This document shows, one piece after another, positions 59,102 through 64,000 of a DNA stretch of 64,000 bases (the stretch's first letter is position 1; each line of letters opens with the position of its first letter). The position numbers and the translations under genes were made by a program. Below the pieces are notes generated by a model. It searched no databases. It saw nothing but the letters and a program-made list of their open reading frames with translations, and had not been told where the DNA came from. Where the stretch lies: contig NZ_SWMS01000018.1 in NCBI RefSeq assembly GCF_005146945.1, forward strand, positions 82,895 to 146,894. Direction: 5' to 3'. This DNA is from Prauserella endophytica. Lineage in GTDB: Bacteria > Actinomycetota > Actinomycetes > Mycobacteriales > Pseudonocardiaceae.

Positions 59102-60079
59102 TCACACCCGCAGTTTCGACTCGATCTCGGCCGCGGCCTCGCTGCCGTAGGTCTTGGCGATCCGTTTGGAGAAGTCCCCGCGGTCCAATGTGTACTCCTG
59201 GGTGCCCACGGTCTCCAGCACGATCGCCGCCAGGGTGCACCCGGCCTGAGCCGCCCGCTCGACGTTCAGCTTCGCGTGCAGACCCCAGAGGAAGCCCGAC
59301 CGGAACGCGTCGCCCACGCCGGTCGGGTCGGCCTCGTCGGTCACCTCGTGTGCGGCCACGGTCACCGGTTCGACGCCCTTGCCCTCGATGCGCACCCCGT
59401 CCGGGCCGTGGGTCTGCACCCACAGCCCCACGCGGTCGCGCACGTCCTGCTCCGACCAGCCCGTCACCCGCAGCAGCAGCGACGTCTCGTACTCGTTGGT
59501 GAACAGGTACGACGCGCCCTCCACGAGCGAGCGCACGTCCGGCCCGTCCATCCGCGCCAGCTGCTGCGACGGGTCGGCGGCGAACGCGAACCCGCGCTGC
59601 CGGCACTCCTCGGTGTGGCGGACCATCGCGACCGGGTCGTTCGGCGCCACCACCACGAGGTCGATCCCGCCGAGCCGGTCGGCCACCGCCTGCAGCTCGA
59701 TCTCGCGGGCCTCCTCCATCGCCCCGGCGTAGAACGAGGCGATCTGCGCCTGCGTCTCGTCGGTGGTGCACAGGAAGCGCGACGTGTGCCGGGTCTGCGA
59801 CACGTGCACCGACTTGGTGTCCACGCCGTGGCGCTCCAGCCACGACCGGTAGTCGTCGAAGTCGGTGCCCACCGCGCCGACCAGCACCGGCGACATGCCC
59901 AGGCTGCCGAGCCCGAAGCAGATGTTCGCCGCGACACCGCCACGCCGGATGTCGAGCTGGTCGACGAGGAACGACAGGGACACCTTCTCCAGCTGGTCCG
60001 CCACGAACTGGTCGGCGAACCGGCCTGGGAACACCATCAGATGATCGGTGGCGATGGAACCGGTCACGGCGATGCGCAT
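59102..60079 (-). CDS. adoK: PfkB-family adenosine kinase
   Basis: A 325-aa ribokinase-fold enzyme: GSIATDHLMVFPGRFADQF, DIRRGGVAANICFGLGSLGM, VGAVGTDFDDYRSWLERHG, and the anion-hole/catalytic motif DPTGVGDAFRSGFLWGL with its Asp. It matches actinobacterial adenosine kinases. In this position it phosphorylates adenosine released by SahH, pulling the reversible hydrolysis forward and recovering AMP. It starts 58 nt after metK and ends 2 nt before metH. Confidence 0.88.
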   Translation of the reverse strand: MRIAVTGSIATDHLMVFPGRFADQFVADQLEKVSLSFLVDQLDIRRGGVAANICFGLGSLGMSPVLVGAVGTDFDDYRSWLERHGVDTKSVHVSQTRHTSRFLCTTDETQAQIASFYAGAMEEAREIELQAVADRLGGIDLVVVAPNDPVAMVRHTEECRQRGFAFAADPSQQLARMDGPDVRSLVEGASYLFTNEYETSLLLRVTGWSEQDVRDRVGLWVQTHGPDGVRIEGKGVEPVTVAAHEVTDEADPTGVGDAFRSGFLWGLHAKLNVERAAQAGCTLAAIVLETVGTQEYTLDRGDFSKRIAKTYGSEAAAEIESKLRV

Positions 60080-60137
60080 GAGCGGGGCACACTCCTCGGG
60101 TAGGTAGAACAGGACTGCCGGGGTCCGGCGAGCGGGA

Positions 60138-61337
60138 CTACGCCTTGGCGGCGTCCTTCAGCGCGGGCGCACGATCCGTGCGCTCCCACGGCAGGTCCAC
60201 GTCCGTGCGGCCGAAGTGCCCGTAGGACGCCGTCTGCGCGTAGATCGGCCGCAGCAGGTCGAGGTCGCGGATGATCGCGGCGGGACGCAGGTCGAACACC
60301 TCGGCGATCGCCGCCTGGATCTTCTCCGGCGCCACCTTCTCGGTGCCGAACGTCTCCACGAACAGGCCCACCGGGGCCGCCTTGCCGATCGCGTATGCCA
60401 CCTGGATCTCCGCCCGGTCGGCGAGCCCGGCCGCGACGATGTTCTTGGCGACCCAGCGCATCGCGTAGGCCGCCGAGCGGTCCACCTTCGACGGGTCCTT
60501 GCCCGAGAAGGCGCCACCACCGTGCCGTGCCATCCCGCCGTACGTGTCGACGATGATCTTGCGCCCGGTCAGGCCCGCGTCACCCATCGGACCGCCGAGC
60601 ACGAACCGGCCCGTCGGGTTGATGAGCACCTTCGGCTCCTCGGCGGCGAGGCCGAGCGAGACGATCTCCGGCTTGAGCACGTTCTCCGTCAGATCGACCG
60701 CCAGCATCTTGTCCAAATCGATACCTTCGGCGTGCTGGCTGGAGATCACCACGGTGTCGAGCCGCACCGGCTGGTCACCGGCGTACTCGATCGTCACCTG
60801 CGTCTTGCCGTCCGGCCGCAGGTACGGGATCGTCCCGTTCTTGCGCACCTCGGTGAGCCTGCGCGACAGGCGGTGGGCCAACGCGATCGGCAGCGGCATC
60901 AGCTCCGGCGTGTCCGAGCACGCGTAGCCGAACATCAGCCCCTGGTCACCGGCGCCCTGCTTGTCGAGATCGTCGAGCGCGTTCTCCAGCCTCGACTCGT
61001 ACGCCGTGTCCACGCCCTGCGCGATGTCCGGCGACTGCGACCCGATCGCCACGTTCACCCCGCACGAGGCCCCGTCGAAGCCCTTCGAGGAGGAGTCGTA
61101 GCCGATTTCCAGCACCTTCTCGCGCACCAGCGTGGGCACGTCGACGTAGGCGTCGGTCGTGACCTCACCGGCCACGTGCACCTGACCGGTCGTGATCAGG
61201 GACTCGACGGCGACCCGGCTGCGCGGGTCGGCGGCCAGCATCGCGTCCAGAATGGAGTCGCTGATGGCGTCGCACATCTTGTCCGGATGGCCCTCGGTCA
61301 CCGACTCGCTCGTGAACAACCTTCGATTTGCAGTCAC
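60138..61337 (-). CDS. metK: S-adenosylmethionine synthetase MetK
   Basis: A 399-aa enzyme with the MAT signatures: [20 protein letters not shown] (ATP), [40 protein letters not shown] (P-loop), and the N-terminal catalytic His in GHPDK. It makes SAM from methionine and ATP. The ATG at 61337 follows a GGAAG element. It lies 48 nt after the methyltransferase fusion and 58 nt before the adenosine kinase. A second housekeeping metK may exist elsewhere; this copy is devoted to the betaine operon by position. Confidence 0.97.
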   Translation of the reverse strand: MTANRRLFTSESVTEGHPDKMCDAISDSILDAMLAADPRSRVAVESLITTGQVHVAGEVTTDAYVDVPTLVREKVLEIGYDSSSKGFDGASCGVNVAIGSQSPDIAQGVDTAYESRLENALDDLDKQGAGDQGLMFGYACSDTPELMPLPIALAHRLSRRLTEVRKNGTIPYLRPDGKTQVTIEYAGDQPVRLDTVVISSQHAEGIDLDKMLAVDLTENVLKPEIVSLGLAAEEPKVLINPTGRFVLGGPMGDAGLTGRKIIVDTYGGMARHGGGAFSGKDPSKVDRSAAYAMRWVAKNIVAAGLADRAEIQVAYAIGKAAPVGLFVETFGTEKVAPEKIQAAIAEVFDLRPAAIIRDLDLLRPIYAQTASYGHFGRTDVDLPWERTDRAPALKDAAKA

Positions 61338-61385
61338 AATGCTTCCTTTTGCCGTGGTTGCCGTGGGGGAAGGGAATTTCGGGAC

Positions 61386-63089
61386 TCAGGCGCGGGTGTG
61401 GAAGATTCCCCACGCGAGGTTGCCCGCACGACCGCCTTCGACCCAGTTCTTCAGTCCGATCTTCATCCGTGTCAGATATTCCGTACTAACGCTGCCGGAG
61501 AGGTCGTCGTTACGTCGCTCGGTCTCCTCGAGCACCCGCCCGTAGTGGGTGGCGAGCTGCGGGGTGTGGTCCTCGAAGTCGACCGAGGACATGCCGAGCC
61601 GGTTGAGCTCGCGCCGGTAGAACGACGGCGAGCCCATCGAGTCCAGGTGGAGCCGGTCCAGGATCGGCCGAAGTGCCGCCTTCTCGCAGCCGTCGGAGGC
61701 CATCGGGTCGGTGAAAATGAACTGACCCTTCGGCTTGAGGACCCTGGTCACCTCCTGGAGGACGCGGATGCGGTCGCCGCTGTGCAGCATCGCGTCCTGC
61801 GACCACACGACGTCGAACTCATTGTCCTCGAACGGCAGGTCCTCGAACGAGCCGTCGACCACGTCGATCAAGTGTCCGAGCCCCTGCTCCTCGCTGAACC
61901 GCCGGTTGCGCTCGTTCTCGACCTCGCTGAGGTTGAGACACGTCACCGCGCAGCCGTAGGTGGCGGCGAGGTAGCGCGCGGCGCCACCGTATCCCGAACC
62001 GATGTCGAGCACGCGCATGCCCTCGGTGAGGCCCAGCTTGCCCGCCATCCGCTCCACCGTGCGCCTGCTCGCGGTGGCGATCTCCTCGCCGGGCGAGTCG
62101 TAGAGCCCGACGTGGATGTCCTCGCCGCCCCAGATGTGGAAGTAGAAGTTGTCCGCGTCGTCCGAGTTGTAGTAGTCGCGTGCCACGTTGACCGCGGCCG
62201 AGTAGTTGCGGGTGTCCTCGTCGGCCTCCAGGTACCGCTTCTCCGCGACGTGGATGAAGAAGTCCGGATCATCCGCGCTGAAGGTCTCCTGGAAGTCGCC
62301 GTAGGTTTCAACCCGCTGGAACCCGACCTCGCGCAGCAGGCGGCGCGTGTAGTCCTTGCGCAGCGGGAACATGTTGAGGTGGTACTGCGAGCTGTCCGGG
62401 AACTGGTAGCGGAACCGCGCGAGACCCTCGTCGACGTACTCCGGCTCCGCGGTCACCTCGTCGCCGCAGTAGTAGTACGTGTGCTTGCTGCTGAACCCAC
62501 TGTCCAAAATGGAGTCGTAGTTGCGCTGGTCAAGGATCAGCACGCCGTCGTGCTTGAGCACGGCGTAGAACTCGGCGAGCGCCTTGCGCCGGTCGCGTTC
62601 GGAGAACAGGTGGGTGAACGAGTTCCCGAGACACACCACGGCGTCGAACTCACCGTGCACGTCGCGGTTGAGCCAGCGCCAGTCGGCGTGCACCACCCGC
62701 AGGATGTGCCCGCCGTACTCGAGCCCGTTCTCGAACGCCTTCGCCAGCATCTCGGCGCTGCCGTCGACGCTGACCGTGTCGAAGCCCTCCTCGACGAGCC
62801 GCACGGAGTGGAAGCCCGTGCCGGTGGCCACGTCGAGCACCGACTTCACGCCACGGGCCTTGAGCAGGTCGATGAAGAAGCTGCCCTCGCTCTCGTAGCG
62901 CTTGCGCCAGTCGATCAGGTCGTCCCACTTCTCGACGAAACCCTTGACGTACTCGTTGGTGTAGTGGTCGGTCTCGCGCACGGTCAACGGATCGGCACCG
63001 AACTCCTGCGCGGGGTGCGCCTCCACCCGGCTTCTCTCCGCGGTGCCAGCCGGGTCCAGGTGCGTTCGGCCGGCTGTCGATTCCGTCAT
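61386..63089 (-). CDS. glycine/sarcosine and dimethylglycine N-methyltransferase fusion (betaine synthesis)
   Basis: A 567-aa fusion. The N-terminal half (about 40-285) is a glycine/sarcosine methyltransferase: VLDVATGTGFHSVRLVEEGF (SAM site near 83), VVHADWRWL, VVCLGNSFTHLF, DQRNYDSILD. The C-terminal half (about 300-567) is a sarcosine/dimethylglycine methyltransferase: DDADNFYFHIWGGEDIHVGLY, VLDIGSGYGGAARYLA (SAM site near 359), WSQDAMLHSGDR. Together they convert glycine to glycine betaine with three SAM. The fused form is known from Actinopolyspora halophila, where the halves are also joined. GGAGG lies about 9 nt before the ATG at 63089. It heads the methyl-cycle operon. Confidence 0.95.
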   Translation of the reverse strand: MTESTAGRTHLDPAGTAERSRVEAHPAQEFGADPLTVRETDHYTNEYVKGFVEKWDDLIDWRKRYESEGSFFIDLLKARGVKSVLDVATGTGFHSVRLVEEGFDTVSVDGSAEMLAKAFENGLEYGGHILRVVHADWRWLNRDVHGEFDAVVCLGNSFTHLFSERDRRKALAEFYAVLKHDGVLILDQRNYDSILDSGFSSKHTYYYCGDEVTAEPEYVDEGLARFRYQFPDSSQYHLNMFPLRKDYTRRLLREVGFQRVETYGDFQETFSADDPDFFIHVAEKRYLEADEDTRNYSAAVNVARDYYNSDDADNFYFHIWGGEDIHVGLYDSPGEEIATASRRTVERMAGKLGLTEGMRVLDIGSGYGGAARYLAATYGCAVTCLNLSEVENERNRRFSEEQGLGHLIDVVDGSFEDLPFEDNEFDVVWSQDAMLHSGDRIRVLQEVTRVLKPKGQFIFTDPMASDGCEKAALRPILDRLHLDSMGSPSFYRRELNRLGMSSVDFEDHTPQLATHYGRVLEETERRNDDLSGSVSTEYLTRMKIGLKNWVEGGRAGNLAWGIFHTRA

Positions 63090-63315
63090 GCGCGCTGCCT
63101 CCTAGGTCACGGCTCGCTTCGAAAATTGTCGGAAAAAGGGCGCACGAAATTGAGCAGGCCGGACCGGCAAATCGCCGTCAGTCCCGATATCGACCCGCGG
63201 CGCGCTTTTGAGCGCAGCCAGGCACCGGGCCCGTCAAGACCCGTTCCCTTCACCCCGACTCGGCGGGATTGCAGCACATCGGCGCTGATCTGAGCAAACC
63301 GCCTGAACTCAATCT

Positions 63316-63341
63316 ATTGATCGGGACCACACACGATCAAT
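63316..63341. promoter_or_regulatory. attgatcg/cgatcaat dyad upstream of the betaine operon
   Basis: An 8-bp perfect inverted repeat (63316-63323 with 63334-63341) separated by 10 bp, about 230 bp before the methyltransferase start. It is a candidate regulator site. The spacing of about two helical turns suits a dimeric repressor. Confidence 0.4.
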
Positions 63342-63762
63342 GCGTCGATTGCGTGACGTGCGTTTTCACCCCATGTATAACGCCAAGGCACGCATTCCGT
63401 ACCGGTGGGCGCTGCGCGCACACGCCCCCCGTGCCTCGGGAAACCGGTATACCGAGTGGTAGAGGCGTTGCGCGGGCACACGACCGCACACCCCTTGACA
63501 GCTTCGCCAAGCGGTTTGTGTGCCAAGTAACAGAGCAACCCGTTTGGAGCAGCGAACACTACTCAAGGTTGCCCTGGGTCGATGTTCGGCGGGTTTTCTA
63601 GTCCACGCGCCTGACAAGTACCCCGCCGGCTGAGTTCGTAGCGTATTCAGCAACTGGTTGCGTAATGATCAACGATCCCCGCCGCGCGCACCGCGGGTGC
63701 CGACGCCGACACCGAAGGTGTACCACGGTGCCGGGGCTCTCAATCACCGGCAAGCCGGTGCA

Positions 63763-63805
63763 CGGCCCCGCGAATGCGCGCGATTACCGGCGGGGCCGCG
63801 TTTTT
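63763..63805 (+). terminator. Rho-independent terminator-like hairpin without an upstream gene
   Basis: CGGCCCCGC (63763-63771) pairs with GCGGGGCCG (63790-63798), followed by CG and five T. It has the classical stem plus T-run on the plus strand, rare elsewhere in this window. No coding gene precedes it. A shorter hairpin (63745-63760) lies directly upstream. Confidence 0.6.
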
Positions 63806-64000
63806 CGGGGTACTCACGGGGAATCGGCACATCGGAAACGCACACCCGCACCGGAGGCTTTCCCAGAACCACCCGGATCGCCCCCGGCGGAAAACGCTCG
63901 AGGAAGAGTGCAGCCAAGCCGCACGCGAATCCGCAGTGAAGGCCACAGTGATGATGTGTGTGGGCGGGATCCCGGCACTCCTGACTCGGAAGGCCACCGA

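Larger units (their letters stand above)
63090..64000. other. gene-free region upstream of the betaine operon
   Basis: About 900 bp with lower GC than the rest and no frame that I can support as a gene. It should carry the operon promoter; TTGACG at about 63231-63236 (minus strand) is a possible -35 without a clear -10. It also contains the dyad at 63316-63341 and a plus-strand terminator at 63763-63805. A partial copy of the family A repeat arm (gcagtgaaggccac) lies at about 63932-63945. The rest is featureless to me. Confidence 0.5.

Noticed and set aside
59100..60092. N-terminal extension of the metH frame
   Set aside because: It lies opposite no other function but runs through the adenosine kinase gene in another frame; MetH homology starts at 59099.
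63090..63300. SAM or glycine riboswitch in front of the methyltransferase operon
   Set aside because: I could not find the conserved core motifs of these classes by eye; a covariance-model search would be needed to say more.
63269..63601. Cysteine-containing 110-aa open frame upstream of the betaine operon
   Set aside because: No ribosome site, atypical codon use and no recognisable fold.

Overview
The window is high-GC actinobacterial DNA, most likely from a member of the Pseudonocardiaceae (Amycolatopsis/Prauserella/Saccharomonospora-like). Support comes from strong G/C bias at third codon positions, frequent GTG starts, ATGA/GTGA stop-start overlaps, a PdtaR-type ANTAR regulator, EspC-like and YbaB proteins next to a type VII-type toxin, an SCO5389-family protein and a fused glycine-to-betaine methyltransferase. 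No phage, plasmid, IS element or CRISPR array is visible. The family assignment is an inference from gene content.

Layout. 1-3.6 kb: LysR regulator, alpha/beta hydrolase and an acidic protein of unknown function. 3.7-8.8 kb: a complete branched-chain amino acid (Liv/HAAT) ABC operon, livK-livH-livM-livG-livF, on the minus strand. 9.2-10.1 kb: PdtaR-like regulator and a tRNA with anticodon CAA. 11.4-18.1 kb: a polymorphic toxin locus (YbaB-like, EspC-like, 1319-aa toxin with a C-terminal nuclease-like domain, three paralogous YezG-like immunity proteins). 18.2-31.4 kb: a mixed region with a beta-propeller-like gene interrupted by an amber codon, an MFS exporter, thioredoxin-reductase-like and glutathione-peroxidase-like enzymes, a GntR/ABC pair, a YeeE/YedE sulfur transporter, a GT39 membrane protein, a MerR/thioredoxin pair and several gene remnants. 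31.5-36.8 kb: a probable catabolic cluster (F420-type oxidoreductase, NTF2-like protein, TetR, MaoC-SCP2 fusion, hydrolase, acyl-CoA ligase). 36.8-50.1 kb: small modules (ArsR/AHSA1, BtuF-like/GNAT, CitE-like, sensor kinase, BNR-repeat protein with a ubiquitin-like partner, P450, frameshifted luciferase-like enzyme, DivIVA-like, CBS-BON). 50.2-53.0 kb: a frameshifted GH78 alpha-L-rhamnosidase behind LacI-type operators. 53.1-63.1 kb: the most coherent system in the window. 63.1-64.0 kb: no gene recognised.

The 53.1-63.1 kb operon reads, in transcription order, glycine/sarcosine-dimethylglycine methyltransferase fusion, metK, adenosine kinase, metH, sahH, metF. Three methylations convert glycine to the osmolyte glycine betaine and make three S-adenosylhomocysteine. 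SahH splits this, the kinase removes adenosine, MetH with MetF-supplied methyl-tetrahydrofolate rebuilds methionine, and MetK rebuilds SAM. It is a self-contained methyl-regeneration circuit wired to compatible-solute synthesis.

A dispersed family of intergenic inverted repeats sharing the core AAGGCCACC/GGTGGCCTT lies at, or within 15 nt of, the 3' ends of six genes and probably acts as terminators. Three genes are interrupted by a single lesion each (an in-frame TAG and two 1-nt indels in G/C runs), and at least three more loci are eroded remnants. Whether the point lesions are biological or sequencing artefacts cannot be decided from this sequence alone.
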